This document shows positions 24,521 through 32,518 of a DNA stretch of 36,177 nucleotides, piece after piece. Source of the stretch: Thioglobus_A sp964344985 (GTDB taxonomy: Bacteria; Pseudomonadota; Gammaproteobacteria; PS1; Pseudothioglobaceae); the NCBI GenBank assembly GCA_964344985.1, contig CAYFPI010000013.1, positions 1 to 36,177 on the forward strand. Direction: 5' to 3'. The position numbers were made by a program, and so were the translations under genes. Numbering within the stretch: the stretch's first letter is position 1; each line of letters begins with the position of its first letter. The notes under the pieces are model-generated. The model had not been told where the DNA came from, did not search any database, and worked only from the letters and a program-made list of their open reading frames with translations.

Positions 24521-24549
24521 TACATTGCCAATGTATTCAATGCTATAAT
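24521..24549 (+). promoter_or_regulatory. Palindromic operator and -10 element of the nirB operon
   Basis: TACATTGCCAATGTA (24521-24535) is a perfect 15-bp palindrome. A consensus TATAAT follows at 24544-24549, predicting a start near 24556. No proper -35 is present; the palindrome occupies that place, centred near -28. It probably binds a regulator of nirB, and perhaps of divergent moaE. Confidence 0.6.
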
Positions 24550-24586
24550 TTACCACAGTTACCCAATGAGGGGCAACAACAAACAT

Positions 24587-24640
24587 AGACGTTTATCTGA
24601 TTTTTCTCTTGATTAGAAATATTAGATAAGCGTTTTTTTT
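24587..24640 (+). terminator. Leader terminator 1 upstream of nirB
   Basis: ACGTTTATCTGA pairs with TTAGATAAGCGT, using two G-U pairs. An inner stem TTTCT/AGAAA lies inside the loop, and eight T's end the element at 24640. Confidence 0.75.
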
Positions 24641-24675
24641 CGTCAATTTCAAGGTGGAGTTGACCACGGGTATTG

Positions 24676-24730
24676 AAGCCACCCATCTTACTTGTATTAA
24701 TTTGTAAGTGAGATGGGTGGCTTTTTTTTT
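24676..24730 (+). terminator. Leader terminator 2 upstream of nirB
   Basis: An 18-bp stem (24676-24693 with 24706-24723), rich in GCCACCCATC/GATGGGTGGC, is followed by nine or more T's. It is a very strong intrinsic terminator just 46 bases before the nirB start. Confidence 0.9.
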
Positions 24731-24776
24731 GCTTTAAAAAAGCATGAGTTAGTTAAAGTTGATAAGGAGTAAGAAT

Positions 24777-27161
24777 ATGAAAAATTTAGTAATAGTGGGC
24801 TCGGGAATGAGTGCAATGAAAGTAGTGGATGAGGTGTTAAAAATTGATCCACTTATGTATCAAATCACTATTATTGGTGCAGAAAGAGAGTTGCCTTACA
24901 ATCGTATTATGCTCTCACCTGTGTTAGCAGGAGAAAAAGAGTTTGACGATATTAAAACACATGATGAAAACTACTTTTCTCAAAATAATATTACCTTTAA
25001 GCCAGGCTGCTCTGTGTCATCTATTGATCGATTTGAAAAAACTGTATTGCTAACTGATGATAAGCAGTCTTATGCGATTAATTATGATCGTTTAGTTATT
25101 TGTACTGGATCTAGACCGTTTATTTTGCCATTACCTGGTAAAGACTTAAAAGGCGTGGTGTCGTTTAGAGATATTTACGATGTTGAATATATGAAGTCAA
25201 GGGTAGGCGAGGCCAAAAAAGCAGTTGTTATTGGCACAGGTCTTTTGGGGCTGGAAGCGGCAAATGGTCTTAATGAGCTTGGTTTTGAAGTGACGGTTAT
25301 TGGCAATGGAAACTCTATCATGAACATGCAGCTAGACAGTTCATCTGGTGATTTGTTACAAACTGTATTAGAGAAAAAAGATATTAAATTTAAGCTAAAT
25401 GCAATTACTACTAAAATTAATGGCGAGACTTCGGTTGAATCATTAGAGTTTGAAGATGGCTCAACTATGGATGCTGATATGGTGGTAATGTCGGTCGGCA
25501 TTATTCCTGAAGATTCTTTAGCGGCATCAGCAGGCCTACATACCGATCGAGGAATTATTGTTGGCGATACAATGATGAGCTCAGATCCTGCTATTTATTC
25601 AGTGGGCGAGTGCATTAAACACCGCGGCATGTCGTATGGATTGGTTGCACCATTATTTGAGCAAGCGCGCGTGTGTGCTGAGCAAATTTGTGAGGTTAAT
25701 CATCACATGTATACAGGTTCTGATATTTCTACTAAATTAAAAATATCAGGCGTAGATGTATTTTCTGCAGGTGAATTTAACAACCCTGATGATGAAGTGC
25801 TTTGTTCTAAAGATCATTCGTTGAATACTAGAAAGCGTCTATCAATTCGTGACAATAAGTTAGTGGGTGCAGTGCTGTTTGGTGATTCTACTGATGGATT
25901 GTTTTATTTTGATTTGATTAAAAATGAAACAGACATTACCGATATTCGTAAAACACTATTGTTCGGTGATATTGGTATTGATAAGGAAAGTGCGGGCGCA
26001 TCAGGTGTTGAGAAAATGGCAGATGATGAGCAAGTTTGTGGTTGTTTAGGTGTTACTAAAGGTGATATTGTTGCAGCAGTAGCAGGTGGTTGTGATACGT
26101 TTGAATCGATGCAAGAAAACACAGGCTGTGCAACGGGTTGTGGTGGTTGTGCATCAGTTGCTAAGCAGGTGTTTAGTTTTGTATCAGGCGCTGAACTCGT
26201 GGCTAAAGATACATTGTGTGATTGCACATCACACTCAACAGATCAGGTACGTAAATACATTAGAGCCCTAGATCAAGTTGCAACCATTAATGAAGTGAGA
26301 AGCTCCCTTGATTTTAATGGTTCGTGTGAAAAATGTGGTGCAGCAATTAATTACTATTTATCGTCGCAATTTAATGAGTTGTATAAGCACAATGATGAAG
26401 AAAGACCACACAATGAAATGATGCATGCGAATCTACAAAACGATGGTACTTATTCAATTGTGCCACAAATGCAAGGCGGTCTAACCACACCTGATGAACT
26501 AAAAGCATTGGCAGATATTGCCGTTAAATATGAAGTGCCAACTGTAAAAGTTACCGGAGGTCAGCGTATTGATTTACTCGGCATTCCAAAAGAGAATCTT
26601 AATGATATGTGGGATGAAATTGCTGCTGCTGGCATGGAGAGTGGATATGCATATGGCAAGGCAACCCGAACTTGTAAGTCATGTGTTGGTTCAGAGCATT
26701 GCTTAATGGGCACTCAAGACTCTATGGGTTTGTCGGTTAAGATGGAAGATGCGGTTTGGTCGCACTTTATGCCGCATAAATTTAAGATGGGCGTGAGTGG
26801 TTGTCCACGCAATTGTGCTGAGGCAACGATTAAAGATTTTGGTGTTATTTGTACTGAAAAAGGCTATGAGGTTCATGTAGCTGGTGCTTGTGGTATTCGT
26901 ACCAAGGCTTGCTTGAAAGATCGATTCTTTGAAACAGAAGATGAGGTGGTTGAGTATCTGAGGGCATTTACCCAACTTTATCGTACTGAAGCAAATTACC
27001 TTGAACGAGTTATGCATTTTGAAGAGCGAGTAGGGCTTGACTATATTCAGTCTCAATTGGATACACCTGAAAAGATTAAATCTTGGGCTGATAAATTACC
27101 AACAACAATTAAAAATCCGTGGGTGAGTACCAATCATAGGGTTGAGCGAAAATCAGCTTAA
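24777..27161 (+). CDS. nirB: Siroheme nitrite reductase large subunit NirB
   Basis: This protein of about 794 residues reduces nitrite to ammonium with NAD(P)H. An FAD/NAD(P) oxidoreductase region fills about residues 1-400 (NLVIVGSGMSAMK at the start, VVIGTGLLGLEAANGL for the second nucleotide site). A BFD-type [2Fe-2S] domain CGCLGVTKGDIV...GCATGCGGC follows near 420-460. The ferredoxin-like siroheme domain has C-x5-C in SCVGSEHCLMG and C-x3-C in CPRNCAEA, ligating the [4Fe-4S]-siroheme. ATG 24777 follows AAGGAGT at 24764-24770; the upstream TTG is ignored because it would overlap that site. No nirD follows. It is the first gene of the nitrate/nitrite assimilation unit. Confidence 0.95.
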   Translation: MKNLVIVGSGMSAMKVVDEVLKIDPLMYQITIIGAERELPYNRIMLSPVLAGEKEFDDIKTHDENYFSQNNITFKPGCSVSSIDRFEKTVLLTDDKQSYAINYDRLVICTGSRPFILPLPGKDLKGVVSFRDIYDVEYMKSRVGEAKKAVVIGTGLLGLEAANGLNELGFEVTVIGNGNSIMNMQLDSSSGDLLQTVLEKKDIKFKLNAITTKINGETSVESLEFEDGSTMDADMVVMSVGIIPEDSLAASAGLHTDRGIIVGDTMMSSDPAIYSVGECIKHRGMSYGLVAPLFEQARVCAEQICEVNHHMYTGSDISTKLKISGVDVFSAGEFNNPDDEVLCSKDHSLNTRKRLSIRDNKLVGAVLFGDSTDGLFYFDLIKNETDITDIRKTLLFGDIGIDKESAGASGVEKMADDEQVCGCLGVTKGDIVAAVAGGCDTFESMQENTGCATGCGGCASVAKQVFSFVSGAELVAKDTLCDCTSHSTDQVRKYIRALDQVATINEVRSSLDFNGSCEKCGAAINYYLSSQFNELYKHNDEERPHNEMMHANLQNDGTYSIVPQMQGGLTTPDELKALADIAVKYEVPTVKVTGGQRIDLLGIPKENLNDMWDEIAAAGMESGYAYGKATRTCKSCVGSEHCLMGTQDSMGLSVKMEDAVWSHFMPHKFKMGVSGCPRNCAEATIKDFGVICTEKGYEVHVAGACGIRTKACLKDRFFETEDEVVEYLRAFTQLYRTEANYLERVMHFEERVGLDYIQSQLDTPEKIKSWADKLPTTIKNPWVSTNHRVERKSA

Positions 27162-27173
27162 TTAGGAGTTATT

Positions 27174-28640
27174 ATGAAAGATAAACTAAACATATTGTCG
27201 TTTAAAGGCAAGTATCGGATATTACACTTGACTTGGTTTGCTTTTTTTATGACTTTTGTGGTCTGGTTAAGTCTTGGGCCAATGATGCCATTTATCCAAG
27301 AGGCATTAGATTTAACTGATCAACAAGCAAAAGTACTGTTAATTTTGAATGTTGCTATGACCATACCGGCAAGAATTATTGTTGGTATGTTGGTAGATAA
27401 ACTAGGTCCTAAGATTATGTTTGCCAGTATTTTGATTTTAGGCGGTGTGATTTCAATTGTCTTTAGTTGGATGCAAAGCTATGAACAATTGGCAATGATG
27501 CGATTCTTATCAGGTTTTATTGGCGCTGGATTTGTGGTGGGTATTCGTATGATCTCAGAATGGTTTCCGGCTAAACAAACAGGAACAGCACAAGGTATTT
27601 ATGGTGGATGGGGTAATTTTGGCTCGGCTGGTGCAGCGGCAACTCTACCATTTATTGCTGTAAGTTTTGGTGGTGATGATGGTTGGAGGTTTGCTATTAC
27701 TATGGCAAGTTTGCTGGCGATTGTATATGGCGTGGTGTATTACTTCAGTGTTTCTAACACGCCAAAAGGATCTACTTACTTTAAGCCAAAAAAATCTGGC
27801 GCAATGGAGGTTTCAAGCTTTGGCGGATTAATTCTTTATATTGTTATGAATATTCCTCTGTACCTAGCATTAGCTTTATTAACCTGGAAGCTTTCACCTT
27901 CTAAGATGAACCTGATTTCATTAGAAACTACCTGGGCGGTGTACGTGTCTTTAGGCGTTATGTTTGTGTTGCAACTAACCAAGATTTGGCATATCAATGC
28001 ACAAGTGATTAAAAACCCTGTTCCTAAGCAACATCAATATAAGTTTAAACAAGTGGCTATCCTGGATTGGGCTTATTTAGTTACTTTTGGCACAGAGCTT
28101 GCAGTGGTTTCTGTGTTGGCTATGTTTTATGTTGATTGGTTTGAATTGCCTAAAATTACGGCAGCACTCTTAGCAGGCATCTACCCATTCATTAATTTAT
28201 TTGCTCGACCAGGTGGCGGTTGGATTAGTGATAAGATTGGGCGTAAATTAACGTTAATTATTACATTTTCTGGTATTGCAATAAGTTTCTTGGCATTGGG
28301 CACTGTTGATAAAAATTGGTCTATTGTCTGGGTGGTTGGCTTAACCATTCTGGGCGGTGTTTTTTCCAAGGCGGGTTCAGGTGCAATTTTTGCCATGGTG
28401 CCACTTATTCAAAGAAGGTTAACGGGTCAGATTGCTGGCATGGTTGGTGCATTTGGCAATGTGGGTGCGGTGATGTTTTTGACGATTAATACCATGGTTG
28501 AATACGATGAGTTTTTCATGATTATTGGCCTGGTATCAGTAGCGGTGTTAGCGTTAATTGTATTATTTTTAGAAGATCCTAAAGGTCATATGACAGAGAT
28601 TTTAGATGATGGTACGGTTGAGGTTATTAAACTAAATTAA
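27174..28640 (+). CDS. Nitrate/nitrite transporter, NarK/NasA-type MFS
   Basis: This 488-residue inner-membrane protein has about 12 helices and belongs to the nitrate/nitrite porter family: WFAFFMTFVVWLSLGPMMPFI start, RIIVGMLVDKLGPK loop motif, and SEWFPAKQTGTAQGIYGGWGNFGSAGAA signature. It begins 12 bases after nirB with AGGAG. In assimilation clusters such proteins import nitrate for the following reductase. It differs from NarK1 and NarK2 in this window in its long central loop near residues 205-290. Confidence 0.92.
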   Translation: MKDKLNILSFKGKYRILHLTWFAFFMTFVVWLSLGPMMPFIQEALDLTDQQAKVLLILNVAMTIPARIIVGMLVDKLGPKIMFASILILGGVISIVFSWMQSYEQLAMMRFLSGFIGAGFVVGIRMISEWFPAKQTGTAQGIYGGWGNFGSAGAAATLPFIAVSFGGDDGWRFAITMASLLAIVYGVVYYFSVSNTPKGSTYFKPKKSGAMEVSSFGGLILYIVMNIPLYLALALLTWKLSPSKMNLISLETTWAVYVSLGVMFVLQLTKIWHINAQVIKNPVPKQHQYKFKQVAILDWAYLVTFGTELAVVSVLAMFYVDWFELPKITAALLAGIYPFINLFARPGGGWISDKIGRKLTLIITFSGIAISFLALGTVDKNWSIVWVVGLTILGGVFSKAGSGAIFAMVPLIQRRLTGQIAGMVGAFGNVGAVMFLTINTMVEYDEFFMIIGLVSVAVLALIVLFLEDPKGHMTEILDDGTVEVIKLN

Positions 28641-28642
28641 AT

Positions 28643-30343
28643 ATGAAGCAACTTAAAGCAACAATCAGTTCACACTCAATTGCTGGCATAAAGCAAGAAA
28701 ATCAAGACGCTTGTGCTTATCATACCCCTAGTGCAAAATCACTGGAATACAAAGGCATAGCAGCAGTTATTGCCGACGGTGTGAGTGCGTGTGAACGCGC
28801 TAAAGAGGCGAGTGGTTGCTGCGTGAGTGGTTTTTTAAGTGATTACTATGCCACTCCAGATTCGTGGAGTGTTGAGCATAGTGCTGTTAAGGTAATCTCG
28901 GCACTTAACAATTGGTTGTATTCACAATCCATACGTTCTGATGAAGTTTCATCTATGCTCTCAACCTTGAGTGTGATTATTTTAAAATCTAACATTGCGC
29001 ATGTTTTTCATGTGGGCGATTCCCGTATTTATAGATATCGATCAGGTGTATTAACGCAACTTACCAAAGACCATATTCTAAGTTTAAATAAAGAAAAAAC
29101 TTATCTATCTAGAGCCATGGGATTTGATCTTAGAGTGAATGTAGATTATCAAACATTTGATTTAGAAGTGGGCGATCAGTTTTTAATGACCACTGATGGT
29201 GTGCATGATTATTTGGACGATTCTTTATTAGAGATATTAATGAGTCGAGGATCAAGTGTTAAAGAAATTATTGATCGAGCATTAGATACGGGCAGTATTG
29301 ATAACATTTCTGCTGTTATTGTTAATGTTGATCAATTACCAGAGAAAAATTTAAATGAAGCTTTTGATGAGTTGACACAACGTCCAGTGCCACCAGATTT
29401 GACCAAAGGCATGAAAATCAATGGCTTTGAAATTGAATCGTTAATTGTTTCTAGCTCAAGAATGCAGTTGTATCTAGCAAAAGATATTAGTACTAAACAA
29501 TTGGTTGCGCTCAAAACACCATCAGTCAACTTTGAAGATGATCCCGAGTATCTAAAACACTTTATGTATGAACAATGGGTGGGTCAGCGCGTGCAAAGTG
29601 CCAATGTGGTTAAGATTCATAATAGTGGCGAGCAAGATAAATTTCTAGCTTATGCAATGGAGTTTGTTAAAGGTCAAACATTGCGAGAGTGGATGGATAA
29701 AAATCAAAATCCAGACATAGAAATAGCCATCAGCATTATCAAGCAAATTATTCAAGGCATGCGCGCTTTTCATCGTCAAGAAATGTTACATTGCGACCTT
29801 AAGCCAGAAAACATCATGATTGATGAAATTGGCCAAATTAAGCTTATTGACTTTGGTTCAGCTAGAATTGCAGGTGTGGCAGAGTTGGTTAACCCTATTA
29901 ATTCTGTAGGAAATCAAGGCACACAAGGCTATACTGCTCCAGAAGTAATTATTGATGAAAAAGCATCTCAGGCATCTGATCAATTTAGCTTGGGCGTGAT
30001 TGCCTTTGAGATGTTTGCAGGATGTTTGCCGTATCAAGATAAGCTGGATAAAAACTTAACAGTAAAAAAAGTATCTAAATTAACTTATGAATCAGCATTG
30101 ATTCATAATCCAAATCTTCCAATTTGGATTGATGGCGCTATTAGAAAAGCTTGTCATTTAGACAAAAGCGAAAGATATGAAGCATTAAGTGAATTTTTGT
30201 ATGATTTAGAGCATCCAAATTCAAATTTTTTGAGCGTTCAAACATTTAAGCGACCAGAATCAAAATTACAAAAATATAGACTATTTATCACATTGTCTTT
30301 TGTATTAAATTTTGTATTACTACTATTATTAACCGTTAAGTAA
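28643..30343 (+). CDS. PP2C phosphatase / Ser-Thr kinase fusion with C-terminal anchor
   Basis: This 566-residue protein has three parts. A PP2C phosphatase domain covers about 1-235, with metal-binding Asp in VIADGVSACE, GDSRIYRYR, TTDGVHDYLDD and DNISAVIV. A protein kinase domain covers about 255-525, with the Lys in LVALKTPS, the catalytic loop HCDLKPENIMID and DFGSARIAG, all intact. One C-terminal membrane helix is LSFVLNFVLLLLLTV. Family knowledge: the same fusion occurs in nitrate-assimilation clusters of Pseudomonas and relatives. ATG lies 2 bases after the transporter stop. Reversible phosphorylation of the transporter or reductase is plausible but inferred. Confidence 0.93.
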   Translation: MKQLKATISSHSIAGIKQENQDACAYHTPSAKSLEYKGIAAVIADGVSACERAKEASGCCVSGFLSDYYATPDSWSVEHSAVKVISALNNWLYSQSIRSDEVSSMLSTLSVIILKSNIAHVFHVGDSRIYRYRSGVLTQLTKDHILSLNKEKTYLSRAMGFDLRVNVDYQTFDLEVGDQFLMTTDGVHDYLDDSLLEILMSRGSSVKEIIDRALDTGSIDNISAVIVNVDQLPEKNLNEAFDELTQRPVPPDLTKGMKINGFEIESLIVSSSRMQLYLAKDISTKQLVALKTPSVNFEDDPEYLKHFMYEQWVGQRVQSANVVKIHNSGEQDKFLAYAMEFVKGQTLREWMDKNQNPDIEIAISIIKQIIQGMRAFHRQEMLHCDLKPENIMIDEIGQIKLIDFGSARIAGVAELVNPINSVGNQGTQGYTAPEVIIDEKASQASDQFSLGVIAFEMFAGCLPYQDKLDKNLTVKKVSKLTYESALIHNPNLPIWIDGAIRKACHLDKSERYEALSEFLYDLEHPNSNFLSVQTFKRPESKLQKYRLFITLSFVLNFVLLLLLTVK

Positions 30344-30347
30344 ATAA

Positions 30348-31802
30348 ATGAGTTTTAAAACAACATGCCCTTATTGTGGCGTAGGTTGCGGCATTGAAAT
30401 TAGTCGATCTGGTTCAACATTAAAATTAACAGGCGATCAATCTTCACCTGTTAATAAAGGCATGTTGTGTGTTAAGGGTCAAACTTTATTAGATACAGTT
30501 GGAACAAATGAGGACAGACTACTGTTTCCATCATTGGGTGATTGGGATAAAACCATTCTAGCAATTCGTGATAAATTCTTAACCACACCAAGAAACGAAA
30601 TAGCATTGTATTTATCAGGCCAAATGCTTATGGAAGATTTATATGTTGCTAAAAAATTTGCAGATGCTTATGGTATTAAAAACATAGAGAGTAATTCAAG
30701 GCTTTGCATGTATTCAACGGTTGAGGCTAATAAAAGGGCTTATGGTGCTGATATTGTGCCAGTTTCTTATGACGATATCTATGGTGCAGAAACCATTTTT
30801 ATTATTGGTAGTAACACGGCAGATTGCCACCCAATTGTGTTTAATCATATTAGAAAATCAAAAGCCTATGTCGTTTGTGTTGATGTGTATGAAACCACAA
30901 CTGCAAAACAAGCCGATTTATTTATTAAGGTTGATCCTGGTCAGGATATGACAATTATTAATGACTTGGTCAATCAAGATTGGTTTAGAAATAAAAAAAC
31001 GCTTAGTGTTTATTCTCAAGGCTTAACCCAATCAACTGATGCGACCGATAAGGTAAATGCACTCATTAATGCACACATTAAAACAGGCAATATTAATAAA
31101 CCAGGCTGTGGCGTTTTGTCTTTAACTGGGCAAAGCAATGCCATGGGCGGTAGAGAGCTTGGCATTCGAACCAGTGATCTAACAGCAACTGAGTTTTTTT
31201 CAACCGGTCAAATTAAAACCTTGTGGGTCATGGCAACCAATCCTGCTCATAGTATGATTAACTACCGAGAGTTTGATACTTTGATTGTCTCTGACTTTAC
31301 TAAAACACTCACCACTGCAGATGCTGATATTGTGTTGCCAGCATGCCCTTGGAGTGAAAAAAGTGGTCATCAAAAAAATTCTGAGCGTAGGTATTTAGAA
31401 CAAAATGCATTTCTACCTCCTGCAGGCGAGTCTAAGCCAGATTGGAAGATTATTTGCTTGGTGGCAAAATCTCTAGGGCTTAAAGGTTTTGATTATCAAA
31501 ACGCAGATGAAATTTGGTCTAAAATGAATATTGATAAAAATTGGTCGCCTAGAATTAGAGTGAGAGAAACACCAGTTGAGATTAATACACCTGATAGAAA
31601 ATATGGAAATTCTATCAATAATGGCCGTTTGTTAACGCAGTGGCATGGCATGTCACGCACTGGAAAGAGTGCAAAGCTTAATGCAATGACTAAGCAAAAT
31701 TCAAATATAGTTTCTATTCATCACACTACTAATACAGAGCTTTTTAAAGATAAAGAGGTGGAATTAGACAAATATTCAAAACAGCCTTGTTTTAAAGGCT
31801 AG
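30348..31802 (+). CDS. Compact assimilatory-type molybdopterin nitrate reductase
   Basis: This 484-residue protein is clearly of the NasA/NarB group. It has an N-terminal [4Fe-4S] motif CPYCGVGCGIEI plus the later CVKG, the Mo-ligand Cys in NSRLCMYSTVEANKRAYGAD, YSQGLTQSTDATDKVNA, LTGQSNAMGGRELG, LWVMATNPAHS, and the NGRLLTQWHGMSRTGKSA motif that begins the C-terminal domain. Usual members are about 700-900 residues. Segments appear missing between the VDPGQDM and VYSQGL motifs, after GGRELG, and in the C-terminal domain, yet the final LDKYSKQPCFKG still looks like the normal C-terminus. The frame is intact with no stop or shift, so this looks like evolutionary compaction. It begins 4 bases after the kinase stop. 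Confidence 0.85.
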   Translation: MSFKTTCPYCGVGCGIEISRSGSTLKLTGDQSSPVNKGMLCVKGQTLLDTVGTNEDRLLFPSLGDWDKTILAIRDKFLTTPRNEIALYLSGQMLMEDLYVAKKFADAYGIKNIESNSRLCMYSTVEANKRAYGADIVPVSYDDIYGAETIFIIGSNTADCHPIVFNHIRKSKAYVVCVDVYETTTAKQADLFIKVDPGQDMTIINDLVNQDWFRNKKTLSVYSQGLTQSTDATDKVNALINAHIKTGNINKPGCGVLSLTGQSNAMGGRELGIRTSDLTATEFFSTGQIKTLWVMATNPAHSMINYREFDTLIVSDFTKTLTTADADIVLPACPWSEKSGHQKNSERRYLEQNAFLPPAGESKPDWKIICLVAKSLGLKGFDYQNADEIWSKMNIDKNWSPRIRVRETPVEINTPDRKYGNSINNGRLLTQWHGMSRTGKSAKLNAMTKQNSNIVSIHHTTNTELFKDKEVELDKYSKQPCFKG

Positions 31803-31839
31803 TTAGGTTTTACAATTGACAGGCAATATAGGAGAAGCA

Positions 31840-32511
31840 ATGTTTGTAAAAATAAGTGCAATTTTATTAATACTAGTGAGTTTTATTTCAACAAAGGCCA
31901 TGTCTGCACCACCACCGGAAGTGGCTGCAGTCCACGTTATGACTGAGGCATTGTTAGCCCTTAAAGAATCAAAAGCACAAGGGAATAATTCAGTTGAAGA
32001 TGTTGAGGAGTTAATTATTAGTCAATTATTGCCTAGTTTAGATATTAATGAAAGCACCAAACAGGCATTAAAGAAGCACTGGGATGCGCTTAAACCCAAA
32101 CAAAAAACAATTCTTCAAACCTATATTGCTGTTTCTCTGGTGGATAACTATTCTTCTATTTTGTCGACTTATGATGATTTGGACAGTATTAAAATATCGG
32201 CAGATTCAAAAGTTAAACGTAAAGGCAACAAAGCTATTGTTAAGTTAAAGATTAATATTAATGGCGAGTCAAAGCCTATCATTGTGTCACTTAAAATGAT
32301 TTTAAGTGATGACTGGCATATTTATGACGTGGTGTTCTCAGGGGTGAGCCTAGTTAAAAACTACCAAGCTTCATTTGGCTCTCACATCAAACGAAAAGGC
32401 GTTGAGAGTTTGATTGCCAAAGCATCCAAAAAACTTAAGCGACATACAGAGTCAGAGTGTCCTGTGTGCATTGCCATGAAGTTTAAAAAATCCATGTTGA
32501 ACACTCAATAA
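31840..32511 (+). CDS. MlaC/Ttg2D-family periplasmic phospholipid-binding protein
   Basis: This protein of about 223 residues begins with a signal peptide (FVKISAILLILVSFISTKAMSA) and continues with the MlaC fold: LLPSLDINESTKQALKKHWDALKPKQKT, then YSSILSTYDD, then IYDVVFSGVSLVKNYQASFGSHI and GVESLIAKASKKL. MlaC carries phospholipids between the outer membrane and the MlaFEDB transporter; no other mla gene is nearby. ATG 31840 follows AGGAGA at 31830-31835; an upstream TTG was rejected. It follows the nitrate reductase by 37 bases and may be only a read-through neighbour. The C-terminus has CPVC. Confidence 0.88.
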   Translation: MFVKISAILLILVSFISTKAMSAPPPEVAAVHVMTEALLALKESKAQGNNSVEDVEELIISQLLPSLDINESTKQALKKHWDALKPKQKTILQTYIAVSLVDNYSSILSTYDDLDSIKISADSKVKRKGNKAIVKLKININGESKPIIVSLKMILSDDWHIYDVVFSGVSLVKNYQASFGSHIKRKGVESLIAKASKKLKRHTESECPVCIAMKFKKSMLNTQ

Positions 32512-32518
32512 GCAAAAC

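Larger units (their letters stand above)
24556..24776 (+). promoter_or_regulatory. Structured nirB leader with two intrinsic terminators
   Basis: The predicted leader of about 220 nt alternates hairpins and terminators. The hairpin at 24558-24577 pairs GTTaCCC with GGGcAAC around the hexaloop AATGAG. Terminator 1 is at 24587-24640. A small hairpin at 24654-24667 has the hexaloop AGTTGA. Terminator 2 is at 24676-24730. GGTGG at 24653-24657 can also pair with CCACC at 24679-24683 in the left arm of terminator 2, giving a possible antiterminator. This strongly suggests transcription attenuation; the ligand or protein is unknown. Confidence 0.65.

Noticed and set aside
24558..24667. Two-hairpin ANTAR recognition motif in the nirB leader
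   Set aside because: The first hexaloop fits (A1, G4) but the second, AGTTGA, lacks G4, and spacing is interrupted by a terminator. No ANTAR protein is in the window.
24759..24776. Earlier TTG start for nirB
   Set aside because: It would place the clear AAGGAGT ribosome site inside the coding sequence. The same reasoning moved the starts of the MlaC-like gene to 31840 and the second Crp/Fnr gene to 35008.
30348..31802. Short nitrate reductase as a pseudogene
   Set aside because: The frame is continuous, key motifs are retained through to the C-terminal motif, and spacing to the upstream gene is tight. Compaction fits better than decay.
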